From Diploptera punctata (taxonomy: Eukaryota > Arthropoda > Insecta > Blattodea > Blaberidae), in assembly GCA_030220185.1 (NCBI GenBank), contig JASPKZ010004952.1:124001-188000 (forward strand): a stretch of DNA of 64,000 nt, read 5' to 3'. Position 1 is the first letter of the stretch. Every line of letters begins with the position of its first letter. The notes under the pieces were generated by a model that was not told the DNA's origin, did no database searches, and was given only the letters and a program-made list of their open reading frames with translations. The position numbers and the translations under genes were made by a program. Positions 22,536 to 33,512 of the stretch are shown one piece after another.

Positions 22536-22934
22536 TTATTTCATGCAGTGAAATAGTTAAGTAGAGCCTAATACAAAGAGGGGTAAAATGTAACAAATAA
22601 TAATAAAAAGAAGTGATATATATGATTCTAATCAACCAACATTGCTTTAAAAAATTGTGTTAATTAAGAAGACATTAATCTTTAAAAGATACATTTTTTT
22701 AGATCTCTTAAACCATTCAATCTTAATATTAATTTTCAAATAAGTGAAGTTTTGCCATTGCATACATAAATTGAGGTAGTTTTATTTTATTGTCATTTGT
22801 AATAAATTAGCTAATACCTACACCTAAATAAATTAAATATAAAGATTAATTAAATTATACGGTATGCTTGGGACAAACAAAACATGGCAGTTAATAGAGT
22901 CAAATTTTAATTTCGAATTTACGAGGAAAACACA

Positions 22935-23700
22935 ACAGGGATATATACCCATCAATAGGAACCTCAAACTCGATTCTATTCTTTTTGCAGATGATTTAGC
23001 GCTTTTGGCACTTTCCGAAAATGATTTGCAATGAACAATTTATAATTTACAAAAAAAACTGCCAAATTTAATATGGCAATATCAATTAACAAAACTAAAT
23101 TTATGGCATTTCATAGGAAGGACCCCATACAAAGTAAAATCTGTCTCCAGAATAAAATTTTAGAGAGATCTAATCAATTTAAATATCTTGGATATTATCT
23201 CTCTATCTGGGATGAAAAGGATATCCCTGAAAAAATTACTAGTTATAATAAAAGTTTGAGAATTATTAATCAAGTTATGAAACCATCCCTTGTACAAAAA
23301 AACACCAGACTATGTTTATATAACACTTTGGCTAGGCCAGTGTTGACCTATGGTAGTGAAGCATGGACATTAAAAAGACAACATGAAAGCAGAATAACGG
23401 CTTGTGAAATGAGATTCACGCGCAGAACAGCAGGTTACACCAGATGGGATCGGAAAAGGAACAGCGATATCTTAAAAGAATTGAAGACTGCGCCAATTTT
23501 GGAATATATTAAACAGTACCAACTAAATTGGAAACACCATCTTGAAAGAATGAGTTCAAATCCGATCCCCAAAGCTGTTTATAATTATATACCAAGAGGA
23601 CAAAGATCACTGGGCCATCCTATGAAACGCTGGAGGGAAAATTTTCTATAGGATCGTAACAGGCCTTGGCCTAATACTTCGAAGGAAGAAGAAGAAGAAG
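22935..23700 (+). pseudogene. LINE reverse transcriptase, 3' third
   Basis: Starts inside the RT domain with LDSILFADDLALLALSENDL (the FADD catalytic motif), a stop, then an open 192-codon stretch: NKTKFMAF, RSNQFKYLGYYLS, ARPVLTYGSEAWTLKRQ, RRTAGYTRWDRKRNSDILKE, LNWKHHLERM and RSLGHPMKRW. This is the RT thumb and C-terminal tail typical of insect endonuclease/RT LINEs. It ends at an AAG-rich run (GAAGAAGAAGAAG). It lacks the endonuclease and most RT motifs, so it is a 5'-truncated copy. The tail matches fragments at 5.7 and 59 kb. Confidence 0.8.
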
Positions 23701-24719
23701 ATTTCAGGTAAATCCCCATTTCTAATGGACAGTTTTCACTGATTTTTGTTCATACATACCTCAGTTTATTTCAATAGGATATACTGAGTTTTGTTGTGAA
23801 ACATTGAACATTTCGACCACGAGGTGATAAAAAATTCTCATTACAGATAAACTCCAACACATAATGGTTTTAGAACATAATAGATAGCATAAAAACCCTC
23901 TCCATGAAAAAAATACTTGTATGTACCAACTTTTATGGGGATCGGTTAAATGGTGTCCAAGTCTATTAATCTGAGATATACCAAAAACATTTATATAAAT
24001 AAATGTTAACTGTATATAGAAATCGTATCTAATTAACCCCTTAATTTAACAATTATTTTGTAAAAGATTGTCTCAAATTTTCAAATGTCTTATTGCTTAA
24101 TTTTAAACTTTATTATGAACACAGTTGCAATCAGCAATTTGACAATTTTTCACTTAAGGGATAATTAGAGAATGTTTAGAAAAGGTCACATTAAAATCCC
24201 AAGTGTACTTACTTTTGTTAAAAGAATGAAAATGTATAGAATAAAATATGTTGGGGTGAATATCTTGAACAAGATCACTTCCAATATTGTTTATATATTT
24301 TTTTGGTAAACAATAAAAATGAAGAAAAAAACACACACACACACGCAACGTAATATTAAAAACTCGAATATACTTGTAGCTTCTAAAAAGTAACTCCAAT
24401 AGAGCTCTTTAAACAGCTGTAAAACCAACCAAAGTAGCATTCTCTTGTAGCCACATTTTTAATTAACTAGATGCAATAAATTTATTCGGGGTTTAAATTT
24501 ATTAACAGGATGTTGTTAAGATAAACAAGTATACTCAGGTTTTTAAGTTTATATAAAAATACAAAATCCCCTGTATTCTCAGTTTTTAAGTAAGGATTAA
24601 ATTCCGCCATAGAAGTTTTATAGTTACACCTGGATATTTTTAATACAGGGTATGATTAAACTTTAACTTAGACTTTTTTATATGAACTCCCTTCTTTCCT
24701 ATGGCTCTTACAGCTTGAG
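23701..24719. other. no gene seen; unclassified intergenic or intronic sequence
   Basis: AT-rich sequence with an (AC)n run near 24330. A minus-strand open stretch at 24290-24215 ends in a good donor (AAAAGTAAGTAC) but has no convincing acceptor in a compatible phase, so I do not call an exon. Confidence 0.4.
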
Positions 24720-24754
24720 TGTGCTCTGATCTCTCCATTAGAGGGAAGGAATGT

Positions 24755-24835
24755 CTAGATAATTCAGTGGTACAGAATTAGCACATAGAACTGAAGGTGC
24801 AAGATTTAATTCCTGGTTCAGGCATACATTTTTTT
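24755..24835 (+). repeat. diverged tRNA-like repeat (SINE1-like)
   Basis: TTCAGTGGTACAGAATTAG resembles an A-box region, TTTAATTCCTGGTTCAGGC a B-box/acceptor region, and TTTTTTTCTGT follows, as in SINE1. Only weakly conserved. Confidence 0.4.
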
Positions 24836-25129
24836 CTGTACCATTAAATTAAAACATTGTGGACGGATGATGCAAAGTTGCATCGGACTGTTGAAACTGT
24901 GTGAGACGGGCAACGCAATTTTGCATCTTCAACGCATTATAGATTTTCACTCACTATACATTGCTCGCAAGTGTCATGAGATGCTTGTGTCGACATCATA
25001 TGACCATAACATGAGCTGACCTTGTTACGGCTGTAGCTGAATCAGCAGATTCTCCCCTTGCTGCAGAACCAACTCAACACATGGGCACTGAACACACTCT
25101 CTACTCACAAGTCAGTTTGTTTATTCAAC

Positions 25130-25330
25130 ATGACACATGCAGCAAGTTTATATCGTAAGAAAAGAATTCTCACGGGAGAAGAAATTATTGCAGAATTAAA
25201 TGCAGATAATTTATCAGATGTTCTTGATGATTTATTTACTGATAGTGACGATGACAGTGAGACAAGTTCTGACGAAAGTGATGATAATTCTAGGGTGGTG
25301 CCAAACACATGGGCCAAAAAAGACAAAACA
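25130..25330 (+). pseudogene. piggyBac transposase, N-terminal part
   Basis: Begins MTHAASLYRKKRILTGEEII and runs into an acidic, serine-rich block (LFTDSDDDSETSSDESDDNS), the usual start of piggyBac transposases. After about 65 codons the similarity is lost where a PLE end was inserted. Start chosen at 25130 because the preceding in-frame residues do not look like the family. Confidence 0.7.
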
Positions 25331-25334
25331 CCAA

Positions 25335-25540
25335 ACTTAGAAACTTTAATATTTAATTTTAGGAAGTTATATTTTGAGGTTATTTTAATTATATTATTTT
25401 TAGTCTGGACATCTTACCTCAATATTAATGTTGATTTGTTCTTGGACATGTTTCAAAACAATTCTGTTTTATCGTCAGCTTTCCCAGACTGGTTTTATTT
25501 ATGTTGCATTATGTTGCACAACCTGGATGTCGATGTCAGG
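25335..25540 (-). mobile_element. PLE terminus, minus orientation, inside the piggyBac
   Basis: Contains the complement of GAGGTAAGATG at about 25410, the hammerhead block at 25428-25485 and sequence shared with 59290-59340 and 60365-60475 (TTTAATTTTAGGAAG, TTTTGAGGTTATTTTAATT). Confidence 0.6.
25428..25490 (-). ncRNA. hammerhead ribozyme motif in a PLE terminus
   Basis: On the minus strand: core CTGACGA (25478-25472), one unpaired T, helix II AAAACA/TGTTTT around GAAT, GAAA, palindromic helix III ACATGT, then C as cleavage-site base (GTC). The same motif, plus orientation, is at 60388-60446. All core positions match the hammerhead consensus. Confidence 0.75.
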
Positions 25541-25600
25541 GGTGAAACAAATTCCCTCTGACCCAACAAAAATTACTGATATATTAAAACTGGCGTCAAG

Positions 25601-26600
25601 ATGGCGGAGATAGAAGTGAGTCCAGCTGAAAACGCTCTGAAAAACATCGAAAAAATAGCGGAAGTAGGTGGCTATATGAAGAAGGAAGTAAAAGATGCAC
25701 TTCTACAAGCGGTGAGTGAGATTAGAAAATATTTAGAATTAATGAATATGAAAAGTGATAATATAGAAAACGAATTCAACCAACAAAACATGCCGATCGA
25801 GGAAGACGAGAGCTCCACTCCGGTACAACTAGCGACATCTGTTGGAAGCAGCAGTAGTCAACAGTACGAAAACCAAACTCCAGAGCCGCCAGACGGAGAA
25901 CAGAGGAACCCTTGCGAAAACCAAATGCAATACCTCTCCATGCAAAAAAGGACACAAAACAACAGATACAGGAGAGGAAGGAAGGAGCGATATCATGCAA
26001 AAGATAGACAACATTATGGATCTCCTAAACAACAAACTAGACAAAATAATCGAAGAAAAAATAAACAACCAAAGGAATCCAACAACACAAGCACAACAGA
26101 GGAAAAAAGCGGGGGGAGATGGAGCCCAAATAAAACAAAACTCTAACACAATGGCCAACCCAACAGAAGAAAAACAGAAAAGAATCGACGAAGAACCAAA
26201 CTATGAGGAAGAAAACGAAGTGGACACGTGGACCAGAGTAACATACGGAAGGAACAGAAACAAGAAATCACAAAAGCCTGAACAGAAGATAGGAACAAAA
26301 ACTACCAAGAACGAAGACATCCAAGCAGCGCAGAGGTATGCCTGGCTCTTCCTAGGAAGACTGAAAGAAGACACAACACCAGATAAAGTAAAAAACTACC
26401 TACTAAACAACGATATTCAAGGAAATCTGATCTGCGAAGAAATAGCGAGCAGGGGAAGGAACAAAGCATTCAAGATAGGAATACCATTTGAATACCTGGA
26501 GACAGTAAATGGCTCAGACTTCTGGCCGGAAGGGGTACTGATAAAACGCTATCTTTTTCGGAGAACATTTAAAAACAAAGGAGTCTCAATCGCCTGTTAA
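25601..26600 (+). pseudogene. LINE A ORF1 (two overlapping frames)
   Basis: Starts MAEIEVSPAENALKNIEKIA, a charged coiled-coil-like segment, in frame 2. The reading then has to move into the frame that begins about 25842 to give IMQKIDNIMDLLNNKLDKII and the C-terminal domain AWLFLGRLKEDTTPDK ... DFWPEGVLIKRYLF, which resembles the RNA-binding-type domain of insect LINE ORF1s. Ends at TAA 26598-26600. No CCHC zinc knuckle is seen. The switch lies somewhere between about 25780 and 25960; it could be an inactivating indel or a sequencing error. The role would be RNA binding and nucleic-acid chaperoning for the element. Confidence 0.65.
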
Positions 26601-26679
26601 CGTTCTTAATTGGAATGCGGAAGGTCTCAAAAATGCACTGAAATATATACCTGTAGAGGAACTACTAGAATATGACATA

Positions 26680-29361
26680 ATGGTATTCACAGAAACATTC
26701 GCAACGGAACAGATCAACATAGAGGGGTTTTACGGACTACACTCGTACGGAAGGAAAACGGATGGCAGGCCGACAGGTGGCGTATCATGCTATCTGAGGC
26801 CATCACAGGGGAACTTCAAAGTAATACACAAAGACGAAGACATACTCACAGTGAGAACAGACAACATCACAATCGTAGCAGTATACATACGACCACAAGC
26901 AACCACGGAGGAAGTGATAGAAACTTTAATAACAGCAATAGCAGACACGGAAGAAGACGAATCCGTCATAATAGTTGGAGACATCAACTGCAGGATAGAC
27001 AAGAAGAACACAAAGACTGAAGTAGTTCTAGAGACACTGAGAGAAGAGGGTTACACCCTAACCAATAAGATGGAACTGCCAACATATATAGCGTACAATG
27101 GAACAAGCGCGATCGATTTACTGCTATATAAGGGAAAAGATCTAAGATTAATAGAACAAAAGGGGCTATGGTCATCAAACTTAGCACCCATCAGGAAACA
27201 CGTACCGATAGCAACAAAACTGGAAAAGACAAAGGCCAGAAATAGACCAAACAAGGAAACCCCTAAAAACAGGATATCAAGAAAACTAGATATAGAACAA
27301 ATACGAAAAAACACGGAGAACATAGATAAAGCTAAAACGAGAATAAAGGAAGGCCAATTGGACAAAGCACTAGACATCACCAACAACCTTATAAAGAACG
27401 CCTGTCAACCAACATCAAAAAGAAGAGCACAACCGTGGTTCGACAGGATGTGCTACACAGAACGGAAGGAAACACTAAAAGCACTAAACAAAGCAAAGGA
27501 ATCCAAAAACCAAGTAGACCTGGAACGATACGCCCAGAAAAGAAAACAGTACAAAAACATAATAAAATACAAGAAAACCCATTACATAGAAATGAAAGCC
27601 CAACAGCTAGCCGAAGAAGCAGAAAAGGACCCTTTCCTGGTCTTAAGGAGGAAACCCAGAGGAGTGATGAAAGAAATACCGATAGATGATTGGGAAAACC
27701 ACTTCACAAAAATACTGAATGAAGGAAACAGAACAGAAGCTTACGAAGCCAATACTACCAGGAACCCAAGAACCCTGAATCTGGAAATGGAAATCACAGA
27801 GGATGAAATAAACAAATGCGTGAAAGAAGCAAAAACAAAAAAAGCCACAGGACCGGATCAAGTAGCATACGAACACCTAAAGGCATCAGCCGACGTGCTA
27901 ATATCAATATGGAAAGAACTGTTTAACAAATGCATAGAGACGAGAACCATACCAGAACAATGGAGAAGGGCTACCCTGAAAATGCTGTATAAAGGTAAAG
28001 GAAACACGGGAGACATGAACTCATACAGAGGCGTTGTACTGGAGAACACCCTGTTCAAAATCTTTATGAAGATACTTACAAACAGATTGATGGACATCAC
28101 AAAATTAAACATCCCAGATAACCAATTCGGATTTAGGAAAGGAAAATCCACTCTGCAAGCAGCATCCGCATTATTATATGAGATAGAAGCAGCCCTCAAC
28201 AGACCGAAAGGGAAATACTACGTGGTCTTCATAGATTATGAAAAAGCGTTCGATTACATAAACAGAACAAAACTACTCACGAAGATGAGGGACATGATTG
28301 GAAACGAGCACCCCATTGTTGGAATAGTACACGACATAATGAGGCGAAACTGGTTACAAATAACAGATGAGGTTGCGGCATCAGACGAGGTTATGCAAAC
28401 TAATGGGATACTACAAGGAGATCCCATCAGCCCGCTACTATTTAACATAATGACGGCTGACATTGGGAAAGCAACGAACGGGACCACGCTGGTAATGTAT
28501 GCGGACGACATGGCCATTGGGGCAGAAAACAAAGAAGAATTGCAAAAAGGCATAGATGGGATACAACGATGGGCTATGGAAAATGAGTTCAAGATAAACA
28601 GCAACAAGACCGTACAAATGGTTTTCAAGAAAGGAGGAAGAACAGCGGCAAGTGATAATCTAAAACTAGGAGAAGAACCGATAAGAATGGTCAACAAATT
28701 CAGATATTTAGGCATAACACTGCAGCCAACAACAAAGTCTTTCAGCGCACATGTGCAGGAGAGAGCAGCAGCAGCTATAAGAGCTATGTGCAGTATCAAA
28801 GACATCACATCGTTAAAATTAGTCACAGCCATGAAATTATTCGCATCAGTGATCACCCCGATCGTCACCTACGGGATAGAACTGATATGGGAGAAACTAT
28901 CGACCAGCGATATGGAGAGGTTAGAAAAAGTAAAACCAAGATTCATCAAAAAGGCATTAGGTGCAAGCAAATACACACCAAATAGAATGGCCTATATGCT
29001 AGCCAGAGAAACCTTCTTCCTAGAGGACCTGAGGCAAAGGATACTACTGCCAGCAACGGAGCCATATAAGAAAGTCATCGAAAAAAAGAAACAGAGAGAA
29101 AAAGAGATCGACGAAGATTTCTACGCCTCAGATGCCATGGTAAACAGAGAGTGGACTGGAAGTAACCAACCACAAAGGCACAGAATCATAGGTTTAGCAA
29201 CACACGGATATCATCACAAAATGTGCAAAAATGCAAAATTCCACCAACCGAGTGATTCGTGTGAATGCAAGATATGCGACCAAAAGTGTGAGCGATACCA
29301 TTACAAACAATGCAGAATATGGACAGGATCACTGAACGAACTCATAAAAGACAAATCATAA
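26680..29361 (+). CDS. LINE A ORF2: endonuclease and reverse transcriptase
   Basis: 893 codons from the first ATG; the frame is open back to 26545, and NVLNWNAEGL, the true start of the endonuclease, lies before that ATG (from about 26602). APE-type endonuclease signs: NWNAEG, FTETFA, VGDINCR, AIDLLLY and RKHVP. RT signs: FRKGKST, FIDYEKAFDYI (motif A, about residue 516), GILQGDPISPLLFN (motif B), MYADDMAIG (motif C, about 606) and KFRYLGITL. The C-terminus has a Cys/His cluster (CECKICDQKC). No RNase H domain. It would nick target DNA and reverse-transcribe its own RNA. Uninterrupted, so a fairly young copy. Translation of the upstream part must use a non-ATG start, reinitiation or frameshifting after ORF1. 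Confidence 0.85.
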   Translation: MVFTETFATEQINIEGFYGLHSYGRKTDGRPTGGVSCYLRPSQGNFKVIHKDEDILTVRTDNITIVAVYIRPQATTEEVIETLITAIADTEEDESVIIVGDINCRIDKKNTKTEVVLETLREEGYTLTNKMELPTYIAYNGTSAIDLLLYKGKDLRLIEQKGLWSSNLAPIRKHVPIATKLEKTKARNRPNKETPKNRISRKLDIEQIRKNTENIDKAKTRIKEGQLDKALDITNNLIKNACQPTSKRRAQPWFDRMCYTERKETLKALNKAKESKNQVDLERYAQKRKQYKNIIKYKKTHYIEMKAQQLAEEAEKDPFLVLRRKPRGVMKEIPIDDWENHFTKILNEGNRTEAYEANTTRNPRTLNLEMEITEDEINKCVKEAKTKKATGPDQVAYEHLKASADVLISIWKELFNKCIETRTIPEQWRRATLKMLYKGKGNTGDMNSYRGVVLENTLFKIFMKILTNRLMDITKLNIPDNQFGFRKGKSTLQAASALLYEIEAALNRPKGKYYVVFIDYEKAFDYINRTKLLTKMRDMIGNEHPIVGIVHDIMRRNWLQITDEVAASDEVMQTNGILQGDPISPLLFNIMTADIGKATNGTTLVMYADDMAIGAENKEELQKGIDGIQRWAMENEFKINSNKTVQMVFKKGGRTAASDNLKLGEEPIRMVNKFRYLGITLQPTTKSFSAHVQERAAAAIRAMCSIKDITSLKLVTAMKLFASVITPIVTYGIELIWEKLSTSDMERLEKVKPRFIKKALGASKYTPNRMAYMLARETFFLEDLRQRILLPATEPYKKVIEKKKQREKEIDEDFYASDAMVNREWTGSNQPQRHRIIGLATHGYHHKMCKNAKFHQPSDSCECKICDQKCERYHYKQCRIWTGSLNELIKDKS

Positions 29362-29384
29362 ACTTATAACTTAATGCTCTTTCG

Positions 29385-30830
29385 AGTGCCTCTTACCAAG
29401 TTATTATTAAAACTTTTTTTGGTGATCAATTCTTTCAACTGCTATGTGAGGAAACTAATTTATATAATTTACAAAATCAGGATAAATATACTACCTCATC
29501 TAAAGGGTTGAAATGGTCAGATGTCAGTATAGTAGAAATAAAAAAGTTATTTGCAATAATAATTCTCATGGGGCAAATACAAAAAAGATAGACTGAAGGA
29601 TTATTGGTCAACTGATCCATTTTTAGACACTCCAATTTTTGGGAGTATTATGAGTAGCAATAGATTTTAACAAATTTGGTGGTGTTTGCATTTCAACAAT
29701 AATACTCTGCAAAAAGAGTCAACCAACAGACTTTTTAAAATTCAGCTCTTACTAGATTTTTTCCTTGAAAGATTTCAGACAGTTTATAAAGCAAATCAAC
29801 AACTTTCATTGGATGAGGATATAATTCCTTGAAGAGGGAGGCTTCGTATATGAATATAAAATCCAGGGAAAATAATATAATATGATCTACTTGTTTGTGT
29901 GGTTACAGAAAGCACTTCAGGCTATATTGGGAATTTATAAATTTATTCGGGGCAAGGAAAAAATTACAGGATACTATTTTGACACTTTTAGACCCTTATC
30001 TTAATCAAAATTACCTAATATATCAAGACAACTACTATAATAGTGTAGATATTGCTCACAATCTCCTTTCTAGACAAGTAAGAGTATGTGGAACAATCAG
30101 GGTGAACAGAGGTCTTCCTCCAGATTTGAAAAATGAATCACAGTCTCTTAAATGTTGGGAAAGTACGTTCAGGCAAAAATGCGATATTCTTCTTCAATGC
30201 TGGAAGGATACTCGTGTTGTCAACATGATTTCCACAATTCATAATTCATCTATGGTTGTTGTTCCCAGGAGAAATGAAGAAGTAAAACAGAAACCCACTT
30301 GTATTATTCAATATAATAAACACATGAAGGGTGTTGACAGAGCTGATCAGTACTTGTCCTATTACTCTATTCTAAGGAAAACTGTAAAGTGATCAAAGAA
30401 AGTTTTATTGTGGCTTATCAATTGTGCTCTGTTTAATTCATTTCAAGTATATAAGAAATTAAACACTTCTACAAATCTTCATTATAAAGACTTTCTGCTA
30501 CAAGTGGCAAAAGACTGGGCTACAGATAATAAGGAGGAAGTAGAGTCAGACACAGACTTCACACTACCAGAAACATCAATTCCAACCCCACGTAGACCAC
30601 ATGTGGACCCCCCTAGGAGGCTTTTGGGTGATATGCAAAAACATGTTCTCTAAACAATTGTGAAAAGTGAGAAAGGCAAGAGAAAATACACTGCTAGGAG
30701 GTGCCATGTTCGTGCAACACACAAAAAAAAAGTGAAACAAGGTATATTGCGAGTTCTGCCAAGTGCCACTCCACAAAGGGGAATGTTTCCACACCCTCAA
30801 GCAGTACTAGGAGCCTTGGTAAGTGATTCC
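29385..30830 (+). pseudogene. piggyBac transposase, catalytic and C-terminal parts
   Basis: Picks up at FGDQFFQLLCEETNLYNLQ and [14 protein letters not shown], then LSLDEDIIP (first catalytic Asp region) with stops after it. It continues LFGARKKLQDTILTLLDPYL, YQDNYYNSVDIAHNLLSRQV (second Asp) and NKHMKGVDRADQYLSYYS (third Asp). The Cys-rich C-terminal finger survives only in a shifted frame (YCEFCQVPLHKGECFHTLKQ). At least ten stops or frameshifts make it non-functional. Domain order and the DNYY and GVDRADQ signatures make the family call firm. Confidence 0.9.
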
Positions 30831-30971
30831 TCAAAGTTTTACTTCATAAAATTAATTTAAAAATACATTTATAAATTTTTATAGTAAAGAGTGCAGAAGA
30901 GAAGTTAAAAGGCCGTAAATACCCGGGAATAGGCATTTAAATTTTTAAATGCCCCATCCACAATGTGTTAA

Positions 30972-32039
30972 AGACAATTTATCATTGGTCAGCAATCAAA
31001 TCCTCATAACTCGATTCAAGAATAAAATCTGGATTTTTGCATTATTTGATAAGCAAAGACATCGTCTGCATGCTGTTAAAGCTTGTAACTCCAAGATGAT
31101 TTTGCTGATATCTATTAACAATTAAAAAACATGCATTTCCTCAGCTATTAGCTTCAGGCCCAAACACTCGCATTTCCAGCAGTTAAAAAACAGTAAGGTT
31201 TTGTGTGCTTTCATCTCATGCCCAGAACTTGCATCTCTGGCATAACACTTTTCACAAACTAATTTTAAAATATAATAGATTTTGACTTAAAAATTAACCA
31301 GTTAAACCAGTAATAAGGTTCCTTCTTTTTCCTGAAATTTTCTCAATTATGGAGTTATGAGGTTTTAATTGCCAGCCGATGATATTCACACTTCATATTG
31401 GTAGTAGATCTGCTGGAGACAAGTACTCTACAAGCATACATTTCATACAAGAAGTAGAAATTCATAGTAAAAAGCGCAGGATACAAGATAGATTACTAGG
31501 AAGGAAAAAGAATTAACAACTTAAATCAAAATCCAGCCATTAGAAATCAATGAACGAACTTTGTAGCAACTTTTCCTACAAAAACAATATAATATGTTAT
31601 CAATCTATGATGAAAAGGTTTTTATAGATTGTTTTTTCTAAGGAAGGATCCACCAACTCATTTCAACAAGGAGAAGGAAGAGCCAATGATAATTAAGGGG
31701 GGTTATGAAACGTCCTATCACAAACCCTTAGAAGGGGGAGGTTGCGTGGTTTGAAAATAGTGGTGACATCTTTCCTTCCTTAAAGAAATGTGCCATTTGT
31801 TGCAGCCAAGAAGGATATTAAATAAATTTATCCGTAAAAGTGGACTATAAGCTTGTTGCCACATCAACTACAAATTCACATCTGGATTAAGTTGAGATGG
31901 AGGACTATAACACCGATATTTTTCAAATGACATTCACAAAGTTTTGGAACCAACATCCAACACACAAAGTAAAAATGATATGCAGTTAATATTGTTTTTA
32001 AATGTCCATTGCCAACAATTTACACAATGTAATATGAAA
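30972..32039. other. no gene seen; unclassified sequence right of the piggyBac
   Basis: AT-rich, no open frame over 40 codons that looks coding, no match to the other repeats in the window. Confidence 0.5.
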
Positions 32040-32297
32040 GAAACCAGATACTATTCCAGAAATTCCATATAAAATTACAGTAACAAAATTTAGACTGCTT
32101 ACAGAACATGGCTATTTGGCCAAACATTTATATAAAATAGGAATCTTCACGAATCCAAATTGTTCTCTATGCAGCAAAGATGAAGAAATGAATGAAGAAC
32201 ATCTACAAACCTGTGAAGTATTACCTGTTGGATCCACCATAGAGAAATATTGGACAGCAAGAACGCTAATTGCTTCGTTGCCAAGGCCCAGCATTTG
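32040..32297 (+). pseudogene. LINE C-terminal tail (post-RNase H/RT domain)
   Basis: PEIPYKITVTKFRLLTEHGY, AKHLYKIGIFTNPNCSLCSK, then EEMNEEHLQTCEVL: the HLxxIGI-PxCxLC-ExxxHxxxxC finger that closes many insect LINE polyproteins. The remainder of the element is missing. A related tail in minus orientation lies at 32690-32935. Confidence 0.65.
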
Positions 32298-32367
32298 AAA
32301 ACAACATATGTTCTTGTTTATTTTTCCTTTCACTCCCCTTCCTGACTTCATACACCTCTAGCAGACA

Positions 32368-32516
32368 CCAGGGTTCTCAGTCAATCATCATTTGTGACAT
32401 TCTCAATGCTGTGTCACGTTCACAACTGACGTCCAATGGCCTTCTATCCTGCAGGACGTCAGTTGTGAACATGACACAGCATTGAGAATGTCACAAATGA
32501 TGTGACGAAACCCTGG
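32368..32516. repeat. long hairpin made of two inverted PLE termini
   Basis: Left arm CCAGGG...GACGTCC (32368-32432) is the inverted copy of the right arm GGACGTC...CCCTGG (32453-32516), about 65 bases each with a roughly 20-base loop. The plus arm has a hammerhead-like layout: TTGAGAA at the core position, helix II GTCACA/TGTGAC, GAAA, helix III ACC/GGT, then T. The core has two changes from CTGANGA. Downstream ATGAGGTGAG marks the PLE end. Confidence 0.6.
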
Positions 32517-32689
32517 GTTTGCGAGGAGTTATGAAGTATGAGGTGAGTGAAAGAAAAAATAAACAATATTAAAAAACCTCATAGTGTTATTTCCTGTCTA
32601 CATAACTTAACATATGTCCTGCCTGATTTAATGTTACAACAAGAATGAAGCCAACTGAGTTTCTTTAAAAAATACAGAAGCTTGGGCAA

Positions 32690-32935
32690 GAAGCACTACC
32701 ACTTGCACAACGAAAATTACTAAATATAGTGTGGCCAACAGGTTGTTTGTTCCTGTCCAGGTGTTTACATGTCAAGATATGTTCCTTGTCCTGTTTTATT
32801 GGAAACTGTGTATTTGGCGTCGTCAATAATTCTAATTTTATGCAAATGGTCAAGTAAACAATGAATAGGAAGATTGTCAGGATGTGGGGCTGGAGGTGGA
32901 ATTTGCAAACTTCTTTCCTTCCAGTTTTCTATTTT
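32690..32935 (-). pseudogene. LINE C-terminal tail, minus strand
   Basis: In two frames on the minus strand: LLDHLHKIRIIDDAKYTV, then QDKEHILTCKHLDRNKQPVG, matching the HLxKIxI...CxxC...EHxxxxC finger seen at 32.1-32.3 kb. One frameshift in between. Confidence 0.5.
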
Positions 32936-33059
32936 TTTTTTAATTTGAATTCAGTTTTTATATGTCTTGGTATTTAGAAGGAACATTTTGTTTCATTTGT
33001 GATTTGCAAACTGTAGTTGTTTCCTTTTTGGGTCAGCATATCTGTGATTTCATTTGTAA

Positions 33060-33200
33060 CAATGCCAACAATAGGCAAGGATCCTAGGATCCTTCGCTGC
33101 AAAAGATGGTTAAGAAATAATAATATAATATTAAATATTTGTAGGAAATAACACTATGAGGTTTGTTTTAATTATATTTGAGTTGTATTTTTGACTCACC
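33060..33200 (-). repeat. PLE terminus remnant with an 18-bp perfect palindrome
   Basis: Minus-strand TATGAGGTGAGTCA at 33180-33196 is the PLE end signature; AAGGATCCTAGGATCCTT at 33077-33094 is a perfect palindrome where helix III would be expected, but no clear hammerhead core is present. Confidence 0.35.
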
Positions 33201-33512
33201 TCATATTTCTTGTAAAAATTATTTCTTTCCCCCCCCCTCCTAAATTAGTGGTTTTATTTTAGGGATTTTACAGTTCTTTACTTTAAATTATTTATTTTCT
33301 TCTTTTGTATATCTATTTTTCTCTTCATGGTTAAGTTGAGTTGATTGCAGAAATTTTTTTTTATAAATTTTCCCAAGTTGTTTGGCTAATTGTTTTGCTA
33401 ATTTTAAGTGTAAAAAGTAAAGTTCAATGTCTACTTTATTAATTGTGGCATAATGTTTATTTTCTTCTAATTAATGTTATTTATATAAATTAATTGCAAT
33501 TTATTATAACAT

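Larger units (their letters stand above)
25545..29400 (+). mobile_element. non-LTR retrotransposon (LINE A), nearly full length, inside the piggyBac
   Basis: Has the two-ORF layout of a LINE: ORF1 starting at the AAGATGGCGG motif (25601) and ORF2 with endonuclease and RT to 29361. The piggyBac reading resumes about 20-40 bases after the ORF2 stop, so little 3' UTR is present and no poly-A is seen. The 5' and 3' limits are approximate. The closest LINE clade is uncertain; ORF1 style suggests the CR1/Jockey side of the tree. Confidence 0.8.
24853..30967 (+). mobile_element. piggyBac-like transposon carrying nested PLE and LINE insertions
   Basis: Both ends are next to TTAA (24849-24852, 30968-30971), the piggyBac target. 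The ends are inverted: AACATTGTGGACGG on the left and the complement of CACATTGTGGATGG on the right. The 5' coding part is at 25130-25325 and the rest at 29385-30830, separated by a PLE end and a LINE. The transposase carries stops and frameshifts, so the element is dead. Confidence 0.85.

Noticed and set aside
24215..24290. Possible minus-strand host exon ending at a GTAAGT donor
   Set aside because: No convincing acceptor, and the phase is not compatible with the phase-0 exons of the proposed gene.
26787..28868. Long ORFs opposite the LINE A ORF2
   Set aside because: Antisense shadows of the coding frame; no motifs and no start context.
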